A stretch of 64,000 nt of DNA from Treponema sp. (GCA_017525605.1 JAFXSM010000030.1:1-64000), one strand, 5' to 3'. Shown: positions 26,996 through 35,195, numbered from the stretch's first letter. Notes: generated by a model not told the origin, from the sequence alone. Numbers and translations are program-made.

Positions 26996-27502
26996 TCACG
27001 ACTTTTTGAACTTGATTCCGCCTAGTGTCAGTGTGTCGTCGGTAAGTTCGAAGTCCTCGTGGTACTCGTCCTCGCCTATTGAAGGATTCATCATCTGGTA
27101 GTCGGCAAAGTCCAGCTCGGTGCCGTCCTTTAGTATCACGGTGTCAGCAAAAAAATTGATGCTGTTTCCGTAAGTGTTGTAGCTTCCGCATATTGTCAGT
27201 TCCGAGTGAAGTTCCTTCGCAATTTCCTCTTCCGACTTTGGAAGTTCGAAATCGCCGACTTTTTCGAGTGACGAGAGGTTCTGGGTGATTTTCTTGGAGA
27301 AATCATTCGAGCCGAATTTGTATTCGATTTTGTTCTCAAGGTTCATGTACAGGACGATTTCGCCTTTCTTTTCGGGTTTTTCCATGCCGTTTCTGATGAT
27401 GTACGAGCCGTTCCAAGTGCCTTTCAGCGTGTTTTTTTGGCCGCATGAGAAAAATGAAAGTGATGCAATGAGAATTAAAAATATTGCGCTGTGTTTTTTC
27501 AT
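26996..27502 (-). CDS. Small lipoprotein, lipocalin-like pattern
   Basis: This 168-residue protein has a lipoprotein signal (lipobox SFFSC, Cys20) followed by a short beta-rich domain starting LKGTWNGSYII and ending LTLGGIKFKKS. The GTW opening and closing strand resemble lipocalin-type or DUF-type stress lipoproteins, but no firm family match can be made. It is convergent with the chemoreceptor gene and has its own start. Membrane-anchored periplasmic or surface location is likely from the signal alone. Confidence 0.65.
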   Translation of the reverse strand: MKKHSAIFLILIASLSFFSCGQKNTLKGTWNGSYIIRNGMEKPEKKGEIVLYMNLENKIEYKFGSNDFSKKITQNLSSLEKVGDFELPKSEEEIAKELHSELTICGSYNTYGNSINFFADTVILKDGTELDFADYQMMNPSIGEDEYHEDFELTDDTLTLGGIKFKKS

Positions 27503-27593
27503 GGCTTTTGTGTCTTGTGTTATATTCGATTGTGGATTTTATGAAGTTTTATAAAACGTTGTTTTCGAACTGGTCGATTTTCATTTGAAGATA

Positions 27594-27634
27594 AAAAAAC
27601 GAGTTTTTCAAATCGATGAAAAACTCGCTTTTTG
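27594..27634 (-). terminator. Rho-independent terminator of the TRL-like lipoprotein gene
   Basis: On the minus strand GCGAGTTTTTCA and TGAAAAACTCG form the stem, followed by TTTTTTTA. It lies 24 bp after the stop at 27658. Confidence 0.85.
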
Positions 27635-27657
27635 TCATTTTCGCCTTATCAATGAAA

Positions 27658-27948
27658 TTACTCTCCAGTTACGATTGTTGTAACAGTTGTGTAGAGACCT
27701 AAAACTGAGAATACTTTCTGGTCAACAGTTCCGACGTGCTTGATTCCGCCGGCGTTTGCAGCAGCGAGCATCGTGTTGTCCTGTCCGAGTGGAAGTCCGA
27801 AGAGGTAAGAAGCTGTAGCCTCACCGCGCTTTGCTCCTACTGAGCCAGAACCTGCAGATACTGGGCGGTAGCTTGTGCATGATGCGAATGCAAGTGCCAA
27901 TGCTGATGTTGCAACGAGTGCCAAAACTGTTTTTTTGATTGATTTCAT
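27658..27948 (-). CDS. TRL-like family small lipoprotein
   Basis: This is a 96-residue lipoprotein. The ATG at 27948 follows AAGGAG; an upstream in-frame codon at 28005 would only add a non-signal leader. The lipobox is FASC (Cys24). The mature part begins TSYRPVSAG and carries KRGEATASYLFGLPLGQ and AANAGGIKHVGTVD, the pattern of TRL (tRNA-associated locus)-like proteins, which are common small bacterial lipoproteins of unknown function. It has its own terminator and is probably monocistronic. Confidence 0.8.
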   Translation of the reverse strand: MKSIKKTVLALVATSALALAFASCTSYRPVSAGSGSVGAKRGEATASYLFGLPLGQDNTMLAAANAGGIKHVGTVDQKVFSVLGLYTTVTTIVTGE

Positions 27949-28044
27949 TTGTAACTCCTTTATAAATGATATACATCTACTATACAAAAAAAAGCAAACG
28001 AGCAACGATAAATTTCAAAAAATCTTTATTTTGTCTGTAAAATA

Positions 28045-28078
28045 AAAAATCGGGAACCCTGCAACAGGATTCCCGATT
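28045..28078 (-). terminator. Rho-independent terminator after the second transglutaminase-like gene
   Basis: On the minus strand AATCGGGAATCCTG pairs with CAGGGTTCCCGATT (one mismatch), followed by TTTTATTTT. It is 22 bp downstream of the stop at 28100. Confidence 0.85.
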
Positions 28079-28099
28079 CCGTCTCTGTGAAAATTTCAA

Positions 28100-30022
28100 T
28101 CAGTAGCTTGCGAATGCCGCCGTTATCGCGTTTTCGCGTGCTGTCGCCGGTGTTCTTGATGAAACTACGTTGTAGGTCAGGAACGAGTTTCCGCTCCAGC
28201 TTCTTCCGCCGTTTGCATTCGTCGTGACCGTGCCGTAACAGACTTCAAGAAGTCCCGGTTCTTCAAGTTTCAGCTCAAAGTCCTTCTGGTTTTCCAAAAA
28301 GTCAACGAGTTCGCCTTTGAAATAGATGAAGACTGTTTTTCCGTTCGGAACAGTGAAGTTGAATTTTGCAGTTTCTCCAACGACAATTTCCCTTGAAAGC
28401 TCGAATTTGTTGAAGCGAAGACCTTCGTTTACGAGCGAGTCAAAGTTGTTGTATGTGAGAATCGTCCAGCCTTTCGGATGCGACTTGAGGAACATGAGCA
28501 CGTCGCTTCCCTTTATGCCTGCGTTTGCCATTGCCGGATTCAAGAACGGAGAAGCCTTGAACATCGCCTCGCTAATCGGCTTTGAAAGTCCCTGATTTGC
28601 AGGAACTTCGACATGCTTAGACGGAGAATCTCCGACAATGTTTCCTTTGTCGTTAGTCTGGAGCGGATAATGTGTGAGCGCGAAAAGCTCTTTGTCGCAG
28701 TCGAACCAGCACTCGCCGAGGACAGGAACGCCCGAGCCGAACTGTGAATAGCACGCGCCCCATGTCGCATCGAGAAGCATCAAGTCGTTGCCGATTCTGA
28801 CTCCGTTCCATGAATGAAGTCCGTCTGTTGTGCTGTCTCCGTATTTGTATGACGCGCCGAGCGAATATCCGCCGAGATATTCTGCATTGAGTCCGACTGC
28901 CGCTGCCATTTTGCAGAAGAGTTTCGCGTATCCTGCGCAAACGCCGGTTCTTCTTGCATAAGTCTTGTCAGCGTCGCGGATTCCGATTTCTTCCTGTTCT
29001 TCTGCTTTTAATGAAAGAGATGCGTGGTCGTATGTGATGTTGTAGCCGAGCCATGCGTAGATTGCGCGTGCCTTCTGCTTTTCGTTCGTTGCCGTCTGGC
29101 AGATTTTCCTTGCGGCATCTTCAATCGACATTGAATCCGGGATAGTCAGGTTCAAAACGTAGTTGTCGATTGCGCTGTAGTTCGGGAGAGTGCCTGAGCT
29201 TGACGTAATCGCCTCGAATCCTGTCGGCGACCAGTTCTGCTGGCTCATCGCCTGCTGCTGCTGCTGTCTTCCCTGTGTTACTCTCGGCTTGAAAGCTGTC
29301 TTCGACTTGTCGAACGAGAATCTTGCCTTCGCCCTTGTCAGCTCTTTCGTCGTGATTTTTCTTACTGCGACGATGTTTCCGACGTTGAGAGCCGCGCGTT
29401 TTGCGTCAAGTGCCTTGAACTTTGCGGAAGAGAGTGCTTTCGCATTCTTTCCCTTTAGCATCACGTCTTTGTTGAATTTAGCAGGAACTTTGTTCAGCGC
29501 GCGTTTCTTTGTCTTGAGGTCAAAGTCGAACGAAACAGTTTTCTTTCCGCCGTTGACGAAATAGCTTCCCGGCGGGAGTGTTCCGTTCGGATAACCGAGC
29601 GTTGACGTGAGCGAGTTCAGCTCCGTTTCATCTGGAACGTACCAGTCGCTCTTTTTGACAATGTTGCGTGCGCCGACTTCGCCTTTTCCCGCGTTGAAGT
29701 CGCTGACGATTGAAGCTCCTTTTGCATACGAAAGACCGAACATCTCGTCCGACCAGTATGCCTCAAGGTATCGCCAGCCGTCCTTTGCGTAGTTCGGGTT
29801 TTCGTAGAATACAGTTCCGCCGCCAGGACCTGGCATTCCGATTTTGCAGGTGAGCGTCGTAGTGGCAAGTGCCGTTGCCTTTGCCGTCGGTGTTTTTGTT
29901 TTCACAGTCGCCGTCGAAGTCTTAGCCTTCGCTTTTTGTGCGGAAACGTTCCCTGCCGTTCCAAGAAAAAGCGAAGCCGCGGCAAGAATTCCAACTGCCG
30001 TTTTCAAAAATCCTTTTTTCAT
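28100..30022 (-). CDS. Exported transglutaminase-like protein with N-terminal DUF1566-like module
   Basis: This 640-residue protein has a Sec signal (1-28) and a Lys/Thr/Ala-rich stretch (30-50). Residues about 60-145 resemble the DUF1566/Lcl-type module repeated in Treponema proteins: GPGGGTVFYENP, GWRYLEAYW and WYVPDETELNSL. A basic region with a QQQQQ run (about 250-265) follows. The transglutaminase-like domain (about 298-425) has a complete triad: Cys362 in TGVCAGYA, His403 in LHSWNGV and Asp418 in LLDATWG. The rest is beta-rich. The catalytic half is paralogous to the 20471-22579 protein, which instead carries a thioredoxin domain. A periplasmic or surface protein- or peptidoglycan-modifying role is likely, but the substrate is unknown. 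Confidence 0.83.
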   Translation of the reverse strand: MKKGFLKTAVGILAAASLFLGTAGNVSAQKAKAKTSTATVKTKTPTAKATALATTTLTCKIGMPGPGGGTVFYENPNYAKDGWRYLEAYWSDEMFGLSYAKGASIVSDFNAGKGEVGARNIVKKSDWYVPDETELNSLTSTLGYPNGTLPPGSYFVNGGKKTVSFDFDLKTKKRALNKVPAKFNKDVMLKGKNAKALSSAKFKALDAKRAALNVGNIVAVRKITTKELTRAKARFSFDKSKTAFKPRVTQGRQQQQQAMSQQNWSPTGFEAITSSSGTLPNYSAIDNYVLNLTIPDSMSIEDAARKICQTATNEKQKARAIYAWLGYNITYDHASLSLKAEEQEEIGIRDADKTYARRTGVCAGYAKLFCKMAAAVGLNAEYLGGYSLGASYKYGDSTTDGLHSWNGVRIGNDLMLLDATWGACYSQFGSGVPVLGECWFDCDKELFALTHYPLQTNDKGNIVGDSPSKHVEVPANQGLSKPISEAMFKASPFLNPAMANAGIKGSDVLMFLKSHPKGWTILTYNNFDSLVNEGLRFNKFELSREIVVGETAKFNFTVPNGKTVFIYFKGELVDFLENQKDFELKLEEPGLLEVCYGTVTTNANGGRSWSGNSFLTYNVVSSRTPATARENAITAAFASY

Positions 30023-30039
30023 AGAATCTCCTTATTTAT

Positions 30040-31470
30040 TTAATTTTCATTTTCTTCGATTATGCTTTCTATCAGCGTGTTGAGTTTCGGATACTGCCTT
30101 CGGAGCCAGAGACGTTCGTTTCTCGCGATGTTCGGGCTGTAGGTGTTTCCGCTGTATTCGTAAAGTCCCCACAAACCTGCCGTTTTCACTTTCGCGTCAT
30201 CTTCGCTGCTCACCGAGGTGAATTCCACGTCCGGCGTGTTGCTAAGAAGATTTGTCAAGACTCTCGCCTTGATTTTGAATGCGCCGTCTAAGTTGAGGAT
30301 GAATCTTCCGGTTTCCTCGTCTTTCGTTATCGTTGGATTCAAATCTTTTTCTTCGAGTTTGTCCAAGTTGTTTATGACATACATATTCATGTCGTAGTGG
30401 TTTCTGAAATAAGATTTTTCGCCTCTCTGCTCCATTTTGATGTCTGTTGCTTTTTCAAGAACGTCATCGAATAGGGCGGAGAAGTGCGGGTAATGGTCGC
30501 GGAGCCAGACTTTTTCGTGCCAGTGCGGAGTCGCGTACGATATAAGCCCGAAATAATCCGAATTTGCAATTTCGCTTTTGTATCCTGAAGCTTCAGTGAA
30601 AATCAAATCCGTGTCGTAGCCGTTGTAGTCGTAAAGTTGCACATTGAACTGCAATCCGCTGAGCGTCATTATTATATTTTTGCTCTCGTCCGCTTTAACA
30701 TCCACGTTCGAATCTGAATCCAATGCTGATTCAAGCTTATCCATCATCTCAATTATTTTCCGCTCAGGATATTCTTCCTCGAACCAGCCTTCCGTTATGT
30801 CGTCGTAGCCTCTGTATTTGTTGTCTTTGTGGAGAAATTCTAGCGCGTAGTGGAACATGTGCGATGCGTAGTCGTGCGCGTCTGCCTTTCGCCTGTCGTA
30901 GTCGTCCTTCGTTAAATTCTTGTGCGTGTTCGCGCTTTTGATTTCGTTCTCGCCTTTCGGAATGTCGATGTTCACCATGTAGAATACGCCGTCGCGAAGA
31001 CTTCCGCCGTCAGTGTACTTTTCCCATTCGCCGTTTTTCCATTCATACTGCACGTTCAGCCAAAGCTCCCCCTCGCTAAAGTCGTCCGGGCTTTGGTAGT
31101 CGTCCGTGTAAGTTCCTGAATGGTCAGGCTTTTTGTAATACTCGCCCGACGACGGCTTTTCCATGTAGAAGTAGCTTCCTTTTATGACATTCTTTTCGTC
31201 AGCATCAAGCCCCTTGAAATATCCCTTCGTTCCCAAAAGCTCGATTTTTTCGCAGTTCCAGTTCCCGATTGTGCCCAAAAGAACCTTGTTCTCGAAAAGC
31301 CCGTAGAGCCTGAAGTATGTCTCTGTTTGTGCCTGCTCAATGTCCGCTTCAATGTCGTCCTTCACGTCGTTTACGACATCTCCGCACGAACTGAAAAATC
31401 CGAAAGTGAGAATAGAAAATGCCGCCATGGAAATCACCGGCAGCATCTTTTTTTTGAGAATTGATTTCAT
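30040..31470 (-). CDS. Lipoprotein with internal repeats, function unknown
   Basis: This 476-residue protein has a lipoprotein-type signal (FFSSC, Cys near 29). I recognise no family. It contains related segments: YFGLISYATPHWHEKVWLRD followed by HYPHFSALFDDVLEKATD, and LWGLYEYSGN followed by RNERLWLRRQYPKLNTLIES. A third weaker copy, FEEEYPERKIIEMMDKLESA, occurs earlier. The repeats combine an aromatic strand with a W-L-R/x-x-Y-P helix. It is the first gene of a pair, 17 bp upstream of the transglutaminase-like gene, so both may act at the same surface. The function is not inferable. Confidence 0.65.
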   Translation of the reverse strand: MKSILKKKMLPVISMAAFSILTFGFFSSCGDVVNDVKDDIEADIEQAQTETYFRLYGLFENKVLLGTIGNWNCEKIELLGTKGYFKGLDADEKNVIKGSYFYMEKPSSGEYYKKPDHSGTYTDDYQSPDDFSEGELWLNVQYEWKNGEWEKYTDGGSLRDGVFYMVNIDIPKGENEIKSANTHKNLTKDDYDRRKADAHDYASHMFHYALEFLHKDNKYRGYDDITEGWFEEEYPERKIIEMMDKLESALDSDSNVDVKADESKNIIMTLSGLQFNVQLYDYNGYDTDLIFTEASGYKSEIANSDYFGLISYATPHWHEKVWLRDHYPHFSALFDDVLEKATDIKMEQRGEKSYFRNHYDMNMYVINNLDKLEEKDLNPTITKDEETGRFILNLDGAFKIKARVLTNLLSNTPDVEFTSVSSEDDAKVKTAGLWGLYEYSGNTYSPNIARNERLWLRRQYPKLNTLIESIIEENEN

Positions 31471-31650
31471 TTGTCCCCCTTTGTCACTTTTTCTTCTTGC
31501 CTTAAAGTTTAATCCGCTTCATTCTGATATTCAGTGTATTTTTAGAGTTAAGATGTTTTTATGATAAAGTAGGAAAATGCACAATGCAAGAAAAAAGAGT
31601 TAAGGGGACGCAAAAATATGCCGACAATGCGGCTCCCGTAAAATAAAAAA

Positions 31651-31688
31651 TGGTACAAATCCAAAGTTCAACTTGGAATTTGTACCAT
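31651..31688 (-). terminator. Rho-independent terminator after the putative immunity gene
   Basis: TGGTACAAAT and ATTTGTACCA form the outer stem with an inner CCAAAGTT/AACTTGG extension. On the minus strand it is followed by TTTTTTATTTT. It is 24 bp after the stop at 31712. Confidence 0.85.
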
Positions 31689-31711
31689 TTTGAATCTAGC
31701 GGATTGAGCAG

Positions 31712-32251
31712 CTATTCTTCGTCGTAGATTTGATTGTAATATCCGGGACAGCCGAATGTTATGCTGTCGATTTTGTATTTATCTTCCGGGCAATAAAGTC
31801 CAACCTGCTTTGATTTGCTCACCCACGAGGTGTCTTCTTCTATCCACTCAAAGTCAGTGGCGAGCGTCAGAATCTTTGCGAGTTCCAAGTCCGAGCAGTC
31901 GTTATCCCCTATTGTCAGATGCTTCGCATTGTGTGCATACACTGTTGCGGAAACGAATTTGTCGTCCTCGTATTCGATTTGGACAAGATTGTATGTGTCA
32001 TTATCCTCCTCGAATTCAGAAATATCAGGCCATTCGAAATCTTCGGGATTTTTCCCCATGTGCTTGTAAAGCTCCTTGAAAGTTTCCTCAACTTTTTTGA
32101 CTTCTTCCATTTCGAACACGTCTTTGTTTTCCTCGATTGTTTCTAGGCTGTTCTCATAATCAGAACCAAGCACCTTACGAACTTCTTCCTTCTTTGCCCC
32201 AAACGGAACGCCATTCACCGATTTCAGCGGTATGATTGTAACCCTATCCAT
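31712..32251 (-). CDS. Acidic 179-aa protein, possible immunity partner of the upstream nuclease-like gene
   Basis: This soluble, very acidic protein (Glu/Asp-rich, including EEVKKVEETF and EFEEDND) has no signal peptide. The N-terminus (VNGVPFGAKKEEVRKVLG) resembles the start of several small adaptor or immunity-type proteins, but no family can be named. The start codon overlaps the end of the HHMPA nuclease-like gene by 8 nt, which implies translational coupling. Strong acidity plus coupling directly behind a nuclease domain is typical of immunity proteins for polymorphic toxins. That reading is an inference. Confidence 0.6.
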   Translation of the reverse strand: MDRVTIIPLKSVNGVPFGAKKEEVRKVLGSDYENSLETIEENKDVFEMEEVKKVEETFKELYKHMGKNPEDFEWPDISEFEEDNDTYNLVQIEYEDDKFVSATVYAHNAKHLTIGDNDCSDLELAKILTLATDFEWIEEDTSWVSKSKQVGLYCPEDKYKIDSITFGCPGYYNQIYDEE

Positions 32252-32567
32252 CTATAACTCCATCGTCATACAATTTTTTGTCATATTCTAGCTTTTCATG
32301 GTCAGCTTTATCCATTGCGATGCATGGACCTGTTCGCTTTGAAAGATATGAAGCACTGTCCGCAGGCATATGGTGTACTTCGATGTTTGCATTGCCGGCA
32401 TATCTTTTTCGAAGTTCGCAATAACTTCCGCCATCATAATTTTTGCTGACTTCTGGATTTGCGTTCGCTGCTTCCATAGCTTCCAGTTTCTTTTTCCAGA
32501 ATTCATATCGAAATGTGAATTCGCCATTGTCCTTTCTAGGCTGTGTTTCCCAATTGTTGTCACTCAT
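32244..32567 (-). CDS. Small HHMPA-motif nuclease-like protein (polymorphic-toxin HNH/EndoVII type)
   Basis: This 107-residue protein has no signal and a strong AGGAGG ribosome site. The second half has GSYCELRKRY, then VHHMPADSASYLSKRTGP, then CIAMDKADH. This arrangement is found at the C-terminus of many Rhs, phage-head and LXG polymorphic toxins as a treble-clef HNH/EndoVII-type DNase domain; His-His-Met-Pro is the catalytic signature. Here it stands alone with only about 45 upstream residues, so it is either an orphan toxin tip left from a larger protein or a small nuclease. The usual C-terminal continuation after the DH motif is short. The acidic partner gene overlaps its end. Confidence 0.6.
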   Translation of the reverse strand: MSDNNWETQPRKDNGEFTFRYEFWKKKLEAMEAANANPEVSKNYDGGSYCELRKRYAGNANIEVHHMPADSASYLSKRTGPCIAMDKADHEKLEYDKKLYDDGVIDG

Positions 32568-32688
32568 CCTCGTAACCTCCTGATGAGATAAAAAATCTTT
32601 TGTTCATGCAGGTAGGATAAAGTTTTTGATTTTCTAAGTCAGAAAGGAATTTTTGAAATTTTAGGGAATACGAGGGAATTTTTGAAAT

Positions 32689-33198
32689 TTATAATAAGGA
32701 ATCGATTTGTTTTTTTATACTGTCATCTGAAAATGCAAAATTCATTGCCATAAAAACGTCACAAACCCATTTTTTGAAATCACTTTTAGATATGTAGCCT
32801 CCAAATTTATTTTGCTTTCTAAAGTAATTGTCGATTAAGCACTGTATAATCGTTTTGTTTGATATGCCGTCCTTGCATGAGTATCTATTGTCTATCCAAT
32901 AGATATAGTCTTTTGATTTCAATTCCTGAACAGCGACTGAAATTAACTCTTTATAAAGATTAGGAGCCTCGGGAATAATCTCTTTGTTGCTATTCATTTC
33001 GTGTAAAATTCGCCTTCGTGTGATAGAGTCATCAAGGCAATTTGAGTTAAATAATTTGTCCTGACAATAAATGTATTCATCAATTCGCTTGTTTGCCTCT
33101 TCTTCTGGAAGCGATTCTATTTTTCTTATAGTTTCTTTTAAAAATTTGATATTTTTTGTCTGTGTTATTATTTGCTCACGAATTTCTGATTCTAACAT
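32689..33198 (-). CDS. AT-rich hypothetical protein, 169 aa
   Basis: This is a mostly helical, Lys/Ile/Asn-rich soluble protein with no signal peptide, membrane segment or recognised motif. GAGG precedes the ATG. Codon use is distinctly more AT-rich than in neighbouring metabolic genes, which suggests recent acquisition. It lies between the HHMPA nuclease-like gene and the purine gene, flanked by a terminator upstream. It could be an accessory toxin, antitoxin or immunity protein, but nothing in the sequence shows that. Confidence 0.5.
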   Translation of the reverse strand: MLESEIREQIITQTKNIKFLKETIRKIESLPEEEANKRIDEYIYCQDKLFNSNCLDDSITRRRILHEMNSNKEIIPEAPNLYKELISVAVQELKSKDYIYWIDNRYSCKDGISNKTIIQCLIDNYFRKQNKFGGYISKSDFKKWVCDVFMAMNFAFSDDSIKKQIDSLL

Positions 33199-33214
33199 CG
33201 AATTTTCCTCATAT

Positions 33215-33240
33215 AAAAAGGCGAGGAATTTCCTCGCCTA
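33215..33240 (-). terminator. Rho-independent terminator downstream of the AICAR transformylase gene
   Basis: AGGCGAGGAA pairs perfectly with TTCCTCGCCT around a minimal loop, and on the minus strand TTTTTATATG follows. It ends transcription from the purine gene and the repeat element before the AT-rich gene. Confidence 0.85.
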
Positions 33241-33244
33241 TAGA

Positions 33245-33356
33245 TTAGGACACATTTGCATCCCAGCAACCACTCGGAGAGGTACGCGCTTTGCGCGTGC
33301 CGTGAACGGTTGCATCCACTAAACAATGCTTAGGACACATTTACATCCCAGCAACC
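33245..33356. repeat. Pair of 27-bp direct repeats enclosing a nested palindrome
   Basis: TTAGGACACATTTGCATCCC begins one copy (33245-33271) and a one-mismatch copy is at 33330-33356, ending right at the purine gene's stop codon. Between them, GCAACC (33266) pairs with GGTTGC (33308), and inside that GGTACGCGC pairs with GCGCGTGCC around TTT. This is a compact structured repeat of unknown type, possibly a miniature element or REP-like unit. Confidence 0.6.
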
Positions 33357-33357
33357 G

Positions 33358-34530
33358 CTAGTGGTGGAAAAGCCTTATCCCGTTGAAGCTCATCACCATG
33401 TTGTATTTGTCGGCGGTTTCGATTACCTGGTCGTCGCGGACACTGCCGCCCGGCTGTGTCACGACTGTCACGCCGCTCTTTCTTGCGCGCTCGATGTTGT
33501 CGCCGAACGGGAAGAATGCGTCAGAACCGACAGCAACGTTCGTGTTCTTCGAAAGCCATTCTTTTTTCTCCTCGCGCGTGAAAACTTCCGGCTTCACTTT
33601 GAAAAGCGTCTGCCATTTGCCTTCCGCAAGAACGTCCTCGTACTCGTCGCCGATGTAAACGTCGATTGCGTTGTCGCGGTCAGCTCTCTTGATTCCGTCA
33701 ACGAACTGCAAGCCGAGAACTTTCGGCGACTGCCTGAGCCACCAGTTGTCCGCTTTCTGACCTGCAAGGCGGGTGCAGTGCACGCGGCTCTGCTGCCCAG
33801 CTCCGATTCCGATTGCCTGTCCGTCCTTGACGTAGCAGACTGAATTTGACTGTGTGTATTTGAGGACGATGAGCGAGATGATGAGGTTTCTCTTGTCGTC
33901 GTCTGAAAGCGTCTTGTTTTTTGTGACGATGTTGTCGAAGATTTTCTCGTCGATTTTGAGGAAGTTGTGTCCCTGAACGAATTTCACTCCGAAAACCTGC
34001 TTCACTTCCGTTTCAGGCGGAACATAATTCGGGTCAATCTGAATTACGCAGTAGTTTCCGTTCTTCTTTGCCTTGAGAATCTCAAGTGCTTTTTCTGAAT
34101 ATCCCGGTGCGATGATTCCGTCCGAAACTTCCTTTTTTATGAGAAGAGCCGTCGCTTCGTCGCATTCGTCCGAGAGCGAGATGAAGTCGCCGAACGATGA
34201 CATTCTGTCGGCACCACGGGCACGCGCATACGCAGAGGCGAGCGGTGTAAGCTCAACTCCGTCCGTGAAGTAAATCTTTTTGAGCGTGTCAGAAAGCGGA
34301 GTTCCGACTGCCGCACCCGCAGGAGAGACATGCTTGAAGCTCGTCGCGGCAGGAAGTCCCGTCGCCTCTTTGAGTTCCTTCACGAGCTGCCAGCCGTTCA
34401 AAGCGTCGAGCAGATTGATATAACCCGGTCGTCCGTTCAAAACTGTGATTGGAAGATCGCCATCATCAACGAAAACCTTGGCAGGCTTCTGGTTCGGATT
34501 GCATCCGTATTTAAGTTCAAGTTCTTTCAT
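33358..34530 (-). CDS. Stand-alone AICAR transformylase (PurH formyltransferase domain only)
   Basis: This 390-residue protein is the phosphoribosylaminoimidazolecarboxamide formyltransferase part of PurH. It transfers a formyl group from 10-formyl-tetrahydrofolate to AICAR in step nine of purine synthesis. The catalytic Lys66-His67 pair lies in SFKHVSPAGAAVG. Further conserved blocks are RARGADRMSSFGDFI, NPNYVPP-type, the potassium- and folate-binding YTQSNSVCYVKDGQAIGIGAGQQSR, and SDAFFPFGDNI near the end. The N-terminal IMP cyclohydrolase domain (about 200 residues) of normal bifunctional PurH is missing, so the last step needs another protein. Spirochaetes with this domain alone are known. 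No strong ribosome site was found; the ATG at 34530 fits the domain start. Confidence 0.88.
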   Translation of the reverse strand: MKELELKYGCNPNQKPAKVFVDDGDLPITVLNGRPGYINLLDALNGWQLVKELKEATGLPAATSFKHVSPAGAAVGTPLSDTLKKIYFTDGVELTPLASAYARARGADRMSSFGDFISLSDECDEATALLIKKEVSDGIIAPGYSEKALEILKAKKNGNYCVIQIDPNYVPPETEVKQVFGVKFVQGHNFLKIDEKIFDNIVTKNKTLSDDDKRNLIISLIVLKYTQSNSVCYVKDGQAIGIGAGQQSRVHCTRLAGQKADNWWLRQSPKVLGLQFVDGIKRADRDNAIDVYIGDEYEDVLAEGKWQTLFKVKPEVFTREEKKEWLSKNTNVAVGSDAFFPFGDNIERARKSGVTVVTQPGGSVRDDQVIETADKYNMVMSFNGIRLFHH

Positions 34531-34649
34531 AGTGAAAACAATTTACCTTAAAATTTGCTTGTCTTCAATGAATAGTAAAATGCCAAAATTTGATTGAAAA
34601 ATCCTAGATTTGAAATAGAATTGAATATCGAGTCTTACGAACTAATGCT

Positions 34650-34769
34650 GAAAACAAGCGTAGGCGGGGTTCCTACCACAAAAAAACGGAACATCGCAAA
34701 CGATGTTAACGCCACCGCGAAGCGGTACTGCCTTTTTTGTGGTAGGGTTCCCGCCGAGAGCTTGTTTTC
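34650..34769. repeat. 120-bp cloverleaf-like inverted-repeat element, copy 1
   Basis: The ends GAAAACAAGC and GCTTGTTTTC are exact complements. A second, long arm pairs the GGCGGGGTTCC-ACCACAAAAAA side with TTTTTTGTGGTAGGG-CCCGCC. Inside are two perfect hairpins, AACATCG-CAAA-CGATGTT and ACCGC-GAA-GCGGT. The whole folds as a cloverleaf-like unit. A near-identical copy follows at 35243 in the same orientation, on the other side of a small secreted-protein gene. Confidence 0.75.
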
Positions 34770-34823
34770 AACCTTTACAATTGGCATTGACTTGGTATTT
34801 AAACTTTTATTGGAGGCTTAATA

Positions 34824-35174
34824 ATGAAAAAACTTTTGTTCCTGGCAGCCGCTGCCGTCCTTTCCCTTCCTGCATTCGCAATCACGCTCGACACCGGCGA
34901 CACCGTAACAGCAGGCTCAAGCACGATTTACGTCACGAAAATCGCTCCGTCTGCGTCTTCTAATAGCGTTTACGATTTCGTAATTCAGGACGGAAACGTC
35001 ACGTACAACTATGCGATTTCTGCCGGCGACACAATCAAAATCAAGAACATCGAATACAAAGTCGCATCAGTCTCTCGCAACACAGTCACAATCGACCAGA
35101 AATCAACACCAGCCACAACAAAGAAAAATTCCGGCTCGACAACGACAACCTCAAAATACATCGACGCGAAATAA
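34824..35174 (+). CDS. Small exported protein, 116 aa
   Basis: This protein has a clean Sec signal peptide (MKKLLFLAAAAVLSLPAFA) and GGAGG before the ATG. The mature part (about 97 residues) is Thr/Ser/Val-rich and beta-prone (DTGDTVTAGSSTIYV, NTVTIDQKST), ending in a Ser/Thr/Lys tail. No family is recognised. It is exactly bracketed by the two 120-bp repeats and followed by its own terminator, as if the whole 34650-35362 segment were a unit. A periplasmic or surface structural role is only a guess. Confidence 0.65.
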   Translation: MKKLLFLAAAAVLSLPAFAITLDTGDTVTAGSSTIYVTKIAPSASSNSVYDFVIQDGNVTYNYAISAGDTIKIKNIEYKVASVSRNTVTIDQKSTPATTKKNSGSTTTTSKYIDAK

Positions 35175-35195
35175 TCCGATTATTTCCTAAAATGA

